Below are positions 34,069-46,607 of a DNA stretch of 64,000 nucleotides, one piece after another. Origin of the DNA: Spongospora subterranea f. sp. subterranea (lineage: Eukaryota > Endomyxa: Phytomyxea > Phytomyxea > Plasmodiophorida); contig JAUGWO010000033.1 in NCBI GenBank assembly GCA_049724395.1, forward strand, positions 62,001 to 126,000. The letters are read 5' to 3'. Within the stretch, counting starts at the first letter, position 1. The number at the start of each line of letters is the position of its first letter. The notes beneath the pieces are model-generated. The model did no database searches. It was given only the letters and a program-made list of their open reading frames with translations, and was not told the DNA's origin. The position numbers and the translations under genes are program-made.

Positions 34069-37000
34069 TTATCGGTGCTTGATATTATGGATTAGGTTAT
34101 CAAACTGTCGGTATGTTGTACTGAGGCTCTTCTGGATCTCTTTCCTCAGGCGCTCGATCGCACCTGAACAATCATGATCAGTTTAGGGCGCCATCCGCCC
34201 GCCCCCAACAACAACCCTAACCTTTCTCTGTGTCTTGTAGGAAGAACTTATCGCGAAGATAGTTGATATCTTCCTGGAACATCAGCTCTGGCATTTGCGC
34301 CGACACCATCTGTTCCCGACATCGTGAGTTCAGTCGGCAATGGGATACGAGCGAGGGGCGGTCGTACCAGACTGAACAGATTGATGAACAACGACGCGTG
34401 ATTCCTCAGAATCGTGAACGCTTGCGCCGATAAATCGGTGAAGACGCGGAACTCTTTCGCCTTCTTATAGTTCTTCCCGCCCATCACGAACGCCATCTCT
34501 GGAGTCAACACGAACGCGGCTCGTTCCCGTTTGATACCGAATTTCGACTTGAAATTGCCCAAGAAATGGCCGAAGTCGATATCTGTATAAAAACAATCGC
34601 CAAAAATCAACTGGTGTTTCGGCCCAACAACGAAACCGGTTCCGGATCGTACGAAATAGGCGGCCGTCTTTGGTCAGCATGATATTGCCGTTATGGCGAT
34701 CACCAATTCCAAGAACATATTGTCGCCACACAATAACCAGCACAGCTCTAAAACCAAGAACTGTTCAGCCGAATCGCAAAAAAAAAGCCACATCGGCGCC
34801 GGCGACAAACACACTTTGATGAAATTTTCTTTGGCCGATTCGAGCTGTTTGGGATCCTTGTTGTGATCGACCAGGAACTTCTGAAGCGGATCGAGCTTCA
34901 ATGCGCCTAATGCTCCACCACCGTATTTCAATTGGATCCCAGATGTCGTGTCCGAGTTCAGAACGATCTCGATCAGACCAACCCCTGTGGGTGACGGAAA
35001 CACGACAGCGATCGGTCAGATTTGGAGATGACGCGAAAAGGGCGTTGTTGGCGATGACCTTTTCCTTGGGCGTTGATCCCAGTCGACACACAATTGTAGG
35101 GAATTAACCTCATGTCGAGATCTTCGGACACCCAGATCTTGTCCATCACCTTCAGCAGCTGGAGCGTCAGAATATCTTGACGAAGGTCGTCGCCCGACTT
35201 GAACATCACCTACAGCGCCAAACACAGATCGGGTCAGGTTTGTCACGATCAATGTGCGATCCACATCGTCCAGTCTCTAACGATGATGTTATCGCCCAAC
35301 GGATCGGCGTTCTTGAACACGAGCCAGAGCGGCGCCATTTTCGACGACATGAACCGACATTTCTCGACAATCAACGTCGTGACCAACCACTTCGGGTTCA
35401 ACGGGATCTGTGTCGACCCGTTCTTCACGAGGTAGTTGTCGTTGAATTTGTGCAGCGACGAGACGTATTCGGCCTGAACAGATTGTTCCCCAGAAGAGTT
35501 CAGTCGGCGATGTGGATCGGATCCGAGCGCGATCGGACCTGAATCTCGTCGTCGGGGATATCCTTGGCGTGTTTTCGGGCGACGACTCGGCCCGATATGC
35601 GCTGGAGGCGCTGGACGACCTCGTACTGTTTACGCAGCTCGTTGGCGTGCGATCCGGAATGGAACAGGTATTCCTCGAGGATCAGGGCGAATCGCTCGCA
35701 ATGAAACGGATTGTGCAGTTCCGCTTTCAGATGCCAAAACAGGAAATGCCCTGACAAGTTGTGTGTGTTCTGTCAATTGATTTCGACGAGAACGTGTGAT
35801 CCAGTCACCAATGCACAAAAAGGGTTTCGGAGAGCGCGTTCAATCAGGAACCGGGTCAAGGGCGAATCGTGATAGGGCTCGTTCTTGATCGATTGGGCCA
35901 GCTGTAGCAAGAACAACTGCAGCTCATCGTCGGGCAGAACGCGCAGACAGTTGACGGCGTAGTCGCGAACTTTGTAATCGGCGTATCGGGCGTCCAGCAG
36001 CTCCAATGCCGAAACCGGGTTCAAGGGCGGCGTCCAGTTCGACAGCAGACGATGCGCCTGATGTTCCAACATAGCACGACAATGAACACACACCGAAACG
36101 GATCCTCTGGAAAAACATTGGTGATCACCTCGTTCCGGTGATCGACGGACGTCCAATCAACGCTTTGCAGAAACTTGGGGAGCGCCAACGGATATGGTAA
36201 TAGGTGATGGCGCGTCATCCAGAAGATCTCCTTGTCGTTGGCGGTGAGGACGTAGAGCGGATCGGTCTTGATCAACGCGTCCAGGTTCTGTCGAACCTCC
36301 TTCGCCAGTTTCTTCCACAGCTGTTTCTCGCCGATTCTGGCGATATCCGGCTCCCGAAACTGTTCACAGAGCGCGGAACGATCAGTGTCGGGCTGATATC
36401 GATCGCGCCGCGTTGGGCGTTGGGTTCAAATACCACTTCCACGAGCGGAGCCGCCACCGGCAATGTCAACTGCTCGAACTCGATCCAGACAGACACGGTT
36501 TGGACATTCGACGACCTGAACAACCATCGTGTCACGACGATCACCGACAACACAATCGACGAACCGAGTCAGATTCTCAACCGTTGTCCCTCGAAATACG
36601 AACGTGAGCGCGTCTAGATGCCCTTGTTTGATCCCCGTGTCGATCGTCCTGTTGAACCCAGACACGATGTTCAGGGCGATACTGTTGATCGGGCGAACAC
36701 CATTCCGTACCACATCTTGAGGTTGTGAAGACCGCTCCTGACGTGACCGAACTGGTCAACCAATGGGATATTGACCCACGATAATAGGTCCTCCTCCTTC
36801 GTGTAGGTCCGTTTACCATACAGCAATATGCTGATTCGCGATTCCCTGGAGCAAAAACAGGTGTCGGGGGCGGGGGCGATGTTCGAGCGACTGGGGCGGG
36901 CGGTTTACCGAGGGATCTTGGAGGCGATGATGTGAGGGATCGCCTTGTCCGATGGGGAAAGCCATTGCGACCAACGAGGGGATTGGGACCGCGCCACATC

Positions 37001-38646
37001 CGCCGTCGACATATCACTGACGCCGAACCCCAATCAGGGCGATGATCAACGGTGTCGGTCAACGATCGGTCCACCTCACCTTTCTTTGATGATCTCAGTC
37101 CCGTGGAACAGGAACACGCGAACCCTCAAATGGGTTATCGTGGCGTCCATTCGGGGCAGAACCAGTTCACTGCAGTTCTCGATCCCGCGAATACGATATC
37201 GGAACTGGTGGTTCAGCGATCGCAGAGCGAAGTAGGTCTGTGTGTCCCAGGTCGTCGATATTCTGGTCTCGGTGAAATCGTCCATGGTCAATATCGGAAG
37301 AGTGTGATCGACCCGCTCCTTGTACATCTCCGGTAATCGCACCGACGCCTCCGACAACGCCTGTCCAGAGTGTCATCATTGGGGTCCACACAAGCACCGA
37401 TGGTGGAACAAAATGGCGATCGCGTTCCCACCTTGGGCTCGGGGCGTCGTACTAGCGCCAGGTCAACGGTCTGCAGATTTCTCAGACAACCTCTGATGGT
37501 CTCGTAGCTGTAAAGCGCCTCTGGACCGTGCATATATTCATCCAAACCCACGACCTGAAACCGTCGTCGGATCAGATTGGAGATGGTGAAACCCCCGAAC
37601 AACCGACCTTGAGAACGTTGGACGACGGATCGCCCAATTCTCTAATTCCTTCAGCTCTGGTGTCGAAATGTTCATAGATCTTCGCGATCAGCGACGCCGA
37701 TGTGTCGTGATCTGTGGACGACCATGGTCAGCGATGGCGATGGGGCAACGGACGGGGAGCGGACTCGTAATCGTGAGCTGAAGCTGTTGTGGGCGATTAT
37801 GGCTGACGATGATGACGGTGCAGCGCATGGTGTCGGGCGTGTTCTTGGGGAGAACGCCGCCGCTCAGATATCGGGGCATGTGCAGATCTTGCTGTAAAAA
37901 CTGTTCGTGCGGGAAATTATACGCCCTGCGATGACAGGCGACGAGGATGATGTTTTAGTGATTCCTGGTGACGAACGGCGATGGACAGAACTTACCTGGC
38001 TCTGTAGGCGGCCACATTAGAATTCTCGAAATGCCACGGAAGATGAGCGAAGTTGATCAGCGCGTCCACATCGTTCTTATTGTCCTTCTTGTCTTCCTCT
38101 TCGAGAATGGCGTTCACTTTTTCGATCGCTTCACGAACCTGATCAAGAGCTCAGTTTCCGGCGACCGATGACGTGTGCCGTTTCCGCTATCGCCGAACCT
38201 CGCTGAGCCCATGGCGAACCTCTTCGCTGACGAAGGCCTGGTTCGATATGTGGGTGACGTCCTCGATCATTCTGGTCAACGCGCTGTAGACGTGCTCGGG
38301 CGTCTGGATGATGTCCACGTTGGACTCCTCGAACGACATGTGCCGGTTGATTCTGGATTCCTCCTCGGCCAAGTTCGACAACGACTTGATATCGTCCTCG
38401 TCGTCCAAGTCGCTCTCCTCGATTTGCGACGAGATTTCGCTGCCGGCGCTCCTTGGCGTTTTCACCAGCCCATCATTGCTCAGCGCCAGGGACGGCGCCT
38501 TCGTCGCCAACGCCGTCCCGTTCTTCTTCAGGTCGAAGATGTTGTCGCCCCGAATTTTCGACGACTCCCTGGTACTCGTCCAGCTGCTGATCCCACCAGG
38601 CGGCTTCGTTCGCCTCGTAGTCCGACGCCGTTTTGTCGTCCGACAT
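34069..38646 (-). CDS. Class I-type phosphatidylinositol 3-kinase catalytic subunit
   Basis: Lipid kinase that phosphorylates the 3-OH of inositol phospholipids at the plasma membrane. ATG at 38646 opens an acidic N-terminal region ([38 protein letters not shown]). Next come Ras-binding-like and C2 parts ([29 protein letters not shown]), the helical PIK domain ([37 protein letters not shown]), and the kinase domain: [32 protein letters not shown], the catalytic loop [17 protein letters not shown], the activation loop [20 protein letters not shown], and a C terminus with [15 protein letters not shown] ending at 34069. The [13 protein letters not shown] activation segment with basic residues is like class I p110 rather than Vps34. 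Many introns of about 50 nt. About 1,300 residues. No SH2-adaptor gene lies nearby. Confidence 0.88.
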
Positions 38647-40202
38647 GGTCGTGGGCGGCGGGCGGGCGGGTGGAGGGAAATGGCCTGAACCGGATGGCGA
38701 TAATATTGCCAGGTCGGGAACAGAGTCTGAGACGGTCAGCGGGAGATGTGACATGAGGTGTAATCGGTGATCGATCATGATCATTTCTTTGGACCTGGGA
38801 TACTCCACATACTGACCCAACGACCGGTTCCAGGTTCTCCTTGAGAACCTCAAACAACAGCCAGCGTCGTCGTCAACGCCGATGATGCAATTCCTCGGCG
38901 CTCGCTGCTGCTTATGCCGGATATTGGGCCAAAAGGGGCGGCGGGAGGTGTGGGGCGAAATTGAACCGGTCTGGCCAATCACTGCTGCCCTGAATTCGTC
39001 GGTCGGCAGCGATCGTGGTGATTCACCGTTCGTACCCATTGACGGCTGGTACACAGAGGTCATCAATGACCCTGGCCGGATTGGTGATGCGATCCCCGTT
39101 CCCCTCATCGCCATTCGGTCCACACTGTTGATTGTTTACTCAATGAGAACCTGTTCCTAATCAACATCGGTTAACGTTGATGGGGGTTTTGTTGTTTTTC
39201 ATCACAGAATTTGTCGATTTAGCTCCGTATCCGACGATTGTGATTCGAAATCGTCTGGAATTCATGGTCGCCACGAATGACGCGATTCAACGGCCCCGAC
39301 GTCCAGTAATGGTGATTTCGAACCACAACCGGCAGATTTGTACTTTCGTAATGATTAGGGGCGACTACCCCCTTGCTTGTGTTAGCAATGAACACGGTAC
39401 CAATTCGTGAAGGACGAGGTCGAGGGGATACCTCCATGGGAAACTGCCATCAAGACGCGCCGAACGAAACCCGACCATGGGAACTCGATCATCGGCACTG
39501 GTGACCGGGGAAGCGCATTGGGCACGATTGAGAAGTGCTTTGAAAGGGGGAGAGATGGGAAAACGTACTTGGTCTCCCTTGATCTGCACGAACGCGATCA
39601 TCATCGCTATTGTGTTCACCCGAATACTGCACCTACCTAGCCGTCTCTATCTGAGATTCTCTAAAAACAGAAATCCAAAAAGTTGAGATCTCAATTCGAA
39701 CCGACCGCCTAAAACCAACGGCCAGGGCAAACGTTCTCCACCCCAGACGTAATAGAACACACATATTCAATCGCTAAACACAAATCCAGCGACTACTGGA
39801 AGGTTTTGCCCTGGAATGCATCGCCTGTGGGCGGTGCTATTCGCTCATAACGCCTTAGGTGCTGTATTCGGGTGATGAGCTGTTAGGTCGATATAACTTA
39901 TCTCGTTCGACAATTAGTAATTTGCAGTTGAATCCAACTGGTGAAAGCAGGTCATGTTGGCTGATTTTCGGAAAAAACAAAAGTTTTAATTGAATGGCGA
40001 TGTGAATGAGGTGCCGAGCACTGGTGATTCCAACTGTGAATGGGATGATCTCGCAATGACCCAACATCAGGGCGCAGAGAGTTGACCAGATCCAGTCTGA
40101 TCGCCATTGATCCTATCGATCTCGACCGTTGGACCAGAGACGCGTGCCCCCCGTTGTTGCCTTATTGAGACGCGCTAAACCCCTCCGGTTCATGTTCTGA
40201 CG
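38647..40202. other. Region upstream of PI3K, weak frames on both strands
   Basis: About 1.5 kb. A plus frame 39177-39410 (...FVDLAPYPTIVIRNRLEF..., MVISNHNRQICTFVMIRGD) looks coding, as does a minus frame 39619-39365 (...VQIKGDQVRFPISPPFKAL...). They overlap partly, so at most one is real in the shared part, and neither gave a full exon chain. The part 39690-40202 shows no gene. Confidence 0.25.
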
Positions 40203-40782
40203 ATGATGGCGCGTTCGCCAGGGATGTTCCTGGTTCGGGTCCTACTGCTGACGCCGCTGTCGCAGGCATTCGCCTACTCCTGCTACGAGAGCAGCGACGA
40301 ACCGTCGGGGACCGTTGTAGATTGCCAGGGACTGACGTTGTGCCATTTCCGCGCCAAATACATGGACGATGGTGTGAGCCAGACCTCCTGGCGGCGCAAT
40401 TGCGAATTAGCGGCCGATGCCAACAAGGACATCGTCAACCAAGTACAGCAATGGAACGAGCACCCCGCAAGGATAATCGAATATTTCTGCAATACGTCGA
40501 ACTGCAATGAAAGTAAAGTGTTCAATACAGGGGCGAATTTCTCGATTTCCCAATCTGATATTCGGCTGTCGTGTTTCTGTTGTAGTTGAACCGGTCTCCG
40601 TATGCAGTGGAGCGTCGGCGCCAAACTGCTGCACGAACGGTAGTCGATGCACGTACAGCGTCCTAGATCCCCAGTTCCACGTCGCCAAGGACAGCGGCCC
40701 GAAGGCGCTGGGGATGGCGATCATCCCCTCCCTAATAACGACGTCGGCCGTGATAACGGTGCTGATGATGTTCGCTTTATGA
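40203..40782 (+). CDS. Cys-rich surface protein, GPI-anchor candidate
   Basis: Two exons. ATG at 40203 begins a signal peptide (MARSPGMFLVRVLLLTPLS QAFA). The mature part has paired Cys in a pattern like small extracellular domains: YSCYESSDEPS, VVDCQGLTLCHFR, WRRNCEL, YFCNTSNCNE. A GTAAAG donor at about 40510 and a ttgtag acceptor join exon 2 in phase (EPVSVCSGASAPNCCTNGS, RCTYSVLD). The C terminus is a hydrophobic segment (GMAIIPSLITTSAVITVLM) ending MFAL with no charged tail, as in GPI-anchor signals. The CNTSNCN ending resembles Ly6/three-finger proteins, but the spacing is not convincing enough to assign the fold. It probably sits on the cell surface or is secreted. Confidence 0.68.
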
Positions 40783-40847
40783 TGAATAAATGGATCTGTG
40801 ACCCCTTTTTGGCCACGTGTGTGTGTTTTTTGAGCCAACAAACTCGT

Positions 40848-41925
40848 TCACGTGGAGAATATGGAAATCGTCCTGGCGCCGATCAATCGGTGGACGATTT
40901 GCAACGACGATTCTTCGGATGAGAGATCTCGCGCTTCCTGAATCGAAATCCACTGGCGAAGACGGCTATTTGGTGCTACAGATATAGTTTCCTGCAATTT
41001 TTCGAGGTCCCGAGGGCGCGCAAGGATGGTGATTCGCGAGCCTAACCCAAGCGGATCATCCCGGGGAACGCCATTCGACCCATGTTCGACGGCCACAGCG
41101 CCGATGATGTCGGGGAGAACCTTGAACCATCGGGCGAACAACCTGTTGAGGTGATTGACAGAGAGCGCCGACAGACGTTCGATCGGAAATACCTCTGCGA
41201 TGCGAATCCGATCGTCTCCCCAGCGCGATAGTCGGGGAACGTCACGGGGAGGCGCCAGGGCGAGTCCTCAGACGAGCGGACGACGAAGAGTTTGTCATCG
41301 GCGACCAGACCGACCTGAACGAACAGGTGCTCTAGAACTACAGGTGCGATATTGGGCTGGAACGAGAACGATGGCGATAAATCAGAGACAATGGGAGATA
41401 TCGTGTTGGTGATATCGTTCGACAGGAGCTCGATCTCGCCGGATTTCAGAGCCGAATAGTCGAACCATTTCCAGCGCAGGTCCCGGGACGGATCGGTGTG
41501 CGAGTCGTCACCGGTGATATCGCCGATCACAACATATCGAACATAGTTTCGGGAAAGCGACGGGAAGTTCTCAATCGACACGAGACGCGCGTTGACCAGT
41601 TCCAGGGCCGATTCCTGAGCGAGGTGACGTCGGGCGGCGGTGACGATATCCTCGCCAGGATTCACTTCACCGGATGCGACATACCAGACCTGGACAAGCG
41701 AACGGTTTCAGCGTCGACAGAATCAGATTTGCTCTGATTCCAAACCGGTTCACTTGCGTCGCCAGAATTGGTCAACAGGACGCCCTTTTCACGATCAACG
41801 ACCACGACGGCGACTTCGACGGAGCTATCATCATGAGGCGCGCCAACTTTGATCGGGTCTCTTCCCTCCTCCAGCCTCTCGAATTCGGTCAGAACGGGGA
41901 TTGTCGACAAATCCAGGATCGACAT
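40848..41925 (-). CDS. Protein with tandem Nudix-like domains
   Basis: ATG at 41925 (MSILDLSTIPVLTEFERLE). The first domain begins SSVEVAVVVVDREKGVLLT; a 56-nt intron joins SEP to VWYVASGEVNPGEDIVTAA, the Nudix box region, then ALELVNARLVSIENFPSLS and RYVVIGDITG. A second, similar module starts at APVVLEHLFVQVGLVADDK with LFVVRSSEDSPWRLPVTFP and ends ITILARPRDLEKLQETISV...ARTISIFST at 40848. The first Nudix box fits GX5EX7 but then reads RRHLAQES instead of REUXEEXG, so metal-dependent hydrolysis is doubtful. The second module has no clear box. About 320 residues. Nudix enzymes clean up nucleoside diphosphate derivatives; here a binding or regulatory role is equally possible. Confidence 0.7.
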
Positions 41926-42770
41926 GTTGTCAGAATTACGGTTGAGAGACCCAACCACCCAACCGACCAGACCAACTCCACTGTGTATTACCGTAACATA
42001 GGAAAGTCCGTGATTGAATTTAACGGGAAAGAGTCGATTGAAATGCGGCGAATGGGGATCGGCGAATGGAAATCGGCAAATGAGACTTATATGTCGGATC
42101 GGGCATGGCATTAGATGCGGCGTGAGAGCTTCCAAAAGGCTTCGAGTGGGTTTCCGGATCATTTCCGCTGACTGCTGTATTTTTATATTTGTTTGCAAGT
42201 TCAGCTGCGGTTGAATGAAATAGGCGTACCTACTACTGTCATTTCTTCAAAATAAAGCGATACTTCCCGGGCCTGCATTGGATCCTGCGGTGCTGCCGGT
42301 GCAAATAAAAACCCACATGTGGGCAATGTTTTATACGCTGTGTTGCGTTCTGCGATTGATAATGATGTATCGTCACTGTCGTTGTGATTGTATCATCCCG
42401 CGCCCCCGCGACTCCCTTCCTAAACGGCAATGGGTTGGGGCGGTCGCCGATCGGAAGTTGACCGCAATCGATGGGATGAGCGGCCCCCTGTAAATGAGCG
42501 ACCCCATTACCGTTACCTCCCCTGTCATCTCCTCCGTTTCATCCCCAGCTACACTGAATCCCCCACCCACCCCCAATCACCCCACCCGCTACGCAGCTCT
42601 TCAGCTCGTCCGTCGCTGTCAGCGGCTGCGTCGACCAGAGCCCCGAACTCACTCCCGCTGAATAATCCATCCACTCGGGCTGTGGTAGACAGCCGCAGCG
42701 CACTCTCTTTATCACTCTTTCTCATTTTGATTGTTGCAATAACATCACAACCGCTCCGGATCGCCAGGCC
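41926..42770. other. Divergent intergenic region
   Basis: About 840 bp between the Nudix gene (-) and the FHA gene (+). No convincing exon. It includes a C-rich, pyrimidine-biased stretch at 42500-42620 (ccccacccacccccaatcac) that may be part of the FHA gene promoter. Confidence 0.4.
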
Positions 42771-45700
42771 ATGGAGACCGTTGCTTTTGCCAAATTGCTT
42801 GGGGATAATAATTTTGTCCATTATGTGACCACAGAAAATGTGACGTTGGGCCGTCAGGCCGGGGCTGCCGACATTGTACTTGGTGACAATAAAAACATGT
42901 CGGTGATTATCTTTCACCTAAATGATACGTATTGACGGAATTTGTCCCATTAGTTCTCGTTGCCATGCTAGAATAACCTACAATCGAGAAAAAGCAAGTT
43001 TTGAGTTGCAGTGCATGTCGAAAAACGGCGCCTTTGTGGATGGGGAGTTTATTGGACCTACAAATGCTGCTACTGTTCTGAGGAGCAAAGCGCTGATACA
43101 GGTTGTATTCGATGTATTTGGTTTCAAATTCTGCTGTTAAATTCCATTAGATTGGCCCTCGGTTGATCTACTTTTTACTTCCGAAAACGAACGTCGCTCC
43201 ACTCAGCGGCAGTGATGACGACGAAGGCAGCGCTACTTCTAGAGGAGCACCGCAGGGTATCAAGATCAGCAATACGGGAACGTCGGTTGGCAAAAAATGG
43301 AGCAGAACCTCTCGGGAACGGGTTCGATGTGCCCTCATGCGCTATGGGCAAGTCGATATTGCCTGGTGTGGATGTTGATTTAATGATGATTTGGAACAGG
43401 TTCGGAAGGTGGGATGCCTTATCAGAAGCGTTAGATGATCGTGATTATTCGCTTGCTAACCTGCAACTTTACGCATCTCAACTGGTGCAACAACTTGTGG
43501 AAAATTGTGATGATGCCAGTTTGCGAGCCGGGCTGCTTGACATCTTGCAGTCAGCTCCAGTCGAGTTATCCAGTCCGGAATCCCCAGAACCGTCTTTGGC
43601 AGGATGGACCTCATTACAGAAAAATGTCAAAAAATGGAGCACGCGGCTGATCCTGTTATACGTGGGTTTCAGTTTTTCTTGGAAATCGAGTCGTTTGAAC
43701 GGGATTCCTTTAGGAATTGAAAGTTGCAATGGAATTGTTTGGTGAAGCTCGCCTCCTTGACTGTGTTGGACCTATCAAAGGTAGACGGCAGTGTTTATTC
43801 GCCGGATTGTTTTCTGATACCTCATCAAGGTCGATCACTTGGCGGTCATTGGGATCGCCAGGAGGACTTGGACCTTTGTGCTGGAATATACAGACATGGC
43901 TTCGGAGAATTCAACGCGATTCTAAACGACGAAACTCTTTGCTTTAAAGGAAAGTGGGCAGTGAGACAAGGTTGGTTCAGCACTTTTAATTTGATTGCTG
44001 TACTTATGCGTGGTGGCATAGATTCAAAAGACGGCGATGAAGACGATGATGCTGTCTCGCAAACCATTGCTGACTCGGTGACGAAAGACGTGGTCATGCA
44101 AGATGCTCAAAATGAGTCGGGCGTACCTTCTGAAACAATTCCAGATCAACATATTCTTCCTGAGTGGCCTCAACATTTAGCGTTGATTGGTCGTTTGAAA
44201 CGGATTCTTGATCTACTTCGAATCAAACGAGGAAAGCATGCTGCTTCCTTCAAAACTGGCAAAAAAAGGAAAAATCTCGCGGATTTTAATTCGGAAGACA
44301 AAAAACGAGTGAGAATGTTTCTTTTCTTCGTTTTCTTAGAGCTTAGCAGCCATGGTTAGGCAAAACCTGCGAAAAAATTGACTGCCAAAAAGTCTAGCGC
44401 CAAAGGTGACGCCATTCCTGGATGGACTCGCAAGGATCAAGTAGTTTTCTCTGTTCGAGTTCAAACGGTCTAATGTCTGAGGATTCGTTTAGGCGTCTTT
44501 CCAGCGTGGCATTATCGCTTCTGGCAAACCTGAGAAATGGCACTACTTTCGCCAAGCACAACCGGGACTTTCATCAAAATCAGATGAGGATCTCGAGTTG
44601 TATTATTCTAAGTTTTATAAGTGCTGTTGATCGTGTCATCGTCAGTTTGTGTTTGCTGTAAAATTCACGAAGTGGTGATGTGTGTAATCGATCAGGTACA
44701 TACCGACGCGCCAGAACCTGAACCCAGCGTGGCTGCGTCTATCGATGAAGCTTTCGCATTTACTTTTGGAGTTGCTGTTAAAATCAAGGAACGAATCAAT
44801 TTGTCAGCTTTTTTTCGACCGCGGTGTTTTGCTTTTTAATTGTGTTTCTCAGGTTTCAAACGTTACGAGACCGCCTTGCGCTTGATAAAGAGCAAATCTC
44901 CAATAATTTTCCGGTTCCAGATGTATCTTTTGTCGATTGGTCGCCAAACTGGTCACCCAAACACGATTATGGCATGCTTGTTGGACTTTTGAAGTATGGC
45001 CTCGGGTCCTGGCCATTAATTTGGGCTGATCTTGAGTTACCGTTTGCGTCGGCAAACATTCCAGTACCCTCAGATTCCAAAATGCTTGTCAAACGTGTCC
45101 AGGTAATCCACGATTTACAGGCATTGTTGTTTCCGCTTATTTTTCGTTGTAGCAAATTCTTGCAAAAAATCAATCTGGAGCTCGATGTCTCAGCAATCAA
45201 ATCCAAATACGCACCGCGCAACCCCAGTCAAAGTAATATTCCTTCTGGTGTCTTTTATACCGGTTTACTTACATCGAATGTTCAGAAACTTCAGAAATAT
45301 GTACTCAGCCTACGTATGGACCGGATGGTTCTCCTATTTTGCCAATTCAAATTACATCAAGCCTCAGGTTATTGAGCCTAGGTATTTTGCAATACCGATT
45401 TCAACGTGGTCACATTTTAACTGGATTTCAGGTGTTGTTCCTCCAGGGAGGAATGCGCGAGATGGGAAGCACGTGTTTCCTATAGGATTTCAGTCAGGTT
45501 CGTTCCGATTTCTTACAATGCTTTTTTTATTAACAACCGCCTCGTGTTTTAGAACGAGATTACCCATCGTTGGCGGATCCGTCACATCGTTGTAAATATT
45601 TATGTGAAATTATCAGTGTTAATGGGCAAGTCAACTTTCGTGTCACATGCGCGCATCTCCCCGACGAGCCGATTGTTGCAGAAAAACCCACCCTTGTGTG

Positions 45701-46267
45701 GAAACAAATTGAGACGAGGTATACTGCCACCCTCTTAGTATGATTTTATTCTAAACGCGCTTCAGACTGGATACACAACGCTCCACATCTCGTAAGCGGT
45801 CGACCATCAACGGCATGGAGAAATTTGGTCTGAACCATCCTTTGGTGACGTCCCTCATACTTGACGGGTCCAATTCAGGAGCGAATAAGCCAGAAGCATC
45901 TCAACTGGATAATCTGGCTCAAGCTTCGGGTAAAATCGTTTGAATCACAAGTCGGATAAACCATCTCACCACAGTTCTGTAGTAGAAGCGTTCGCTGTTC
46001 TTGAGCCTTCTCAATCGCCGTCGCTGTATGTTTAAGTCACTTTGTGAGTCGTTATATTTGCTCATAGAGGTTGTCTGCAGAAATGAAGCGGGGCCAATTC
46101 ATGACTCTCATAACCAAATGGAGGTAGAATCTTATTCACTCAGTGGGGAAGACGAAGATGATGAAGCAGGCGAAGATGACGATGATGATCCAGAATCGAG
46201 CGACATCGATGTGGAAAGTGACAGCGATGAAAGCGATGATCCCGCCCAATCATTTAGTGAATTATAA
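42771..46267 (+). CDS. FHA, SANT-like and FYRN/FYRC domain chromatin protein
   Basis: Probable nuclear protein. ATG at 42771; residues about 20-95 form an FHA phosphothreonine-binding domain: VTLGRQAGAADIVLGDN, then after a phase-2 intron ISRCHARITYN, and SKNGAFVDGEFIGP. Two SANT/Myb-like modules follow: HWDRQEDLDLCAGIYRHGF and WSPNWSPKHDYGMLVGLLK with YGLGSWPLIWADLELPF. Then an FYRN half (YGPDGSPILPIQITSSL, VVPPGRNARDGKHVFPIG) and an FYRC half (CKYLCEIISVNGQVNFRVT, PDEPIVAEKPTLVWKQIET, MEKFGLNHPLVTSLI). The protein ends in a long acidic tail (EDEDDEAGEDDDDDPESSD) with a stop at 46265-46267. FYRN/FYRC occurs in trithorax methyltransferases and TBRG1, and SANT modules in CHD remodellers; no SET or helicase domain is present. 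Exon edges between modules are approximate. Confidence 0.78.
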
Positions 46268-46607
46268 CCTATCTTTATAAAGTTATTCAGTTAATAATCA
46301 CGATAACATGTTCTGTGGCGGAGTTAACCCCAATCATAGTCCGAACGCTGGAGAAAAGAGCGACGCGTAATTGATCCTAATCAGACAAAACACAGGGTCT
46401 GGTGGAATCGGTGTTTGAACTGAGGATCGTGCTGCGTTCGATACTACCACCTCTACCACTGGGCGCCGCACGAGACTGACTGGGGCCACGTGGTTGATTC
46501 GATACTGGCGAGACCTCTTCATAACACAATCATCATCCCGAACAGCGGCACAACCTTAGCGGGCTCGGCGCTATTCGCCATTCATCCTTCTGCTCTGGCC
46601 AAGCGCC

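Noticed and set aside
38175-38756. Plus frame of 193 codons
   Set aside because: It is antisense to the acidic N terminus of PI3K, whose exons are supported by the downstream kinase domain.
41674-42114. Plus frame of 146 codons opposite the Nudix gene
   Set aside because: The minus strand encodes a recognisable Nudix domain with a phased intron over the same bases.
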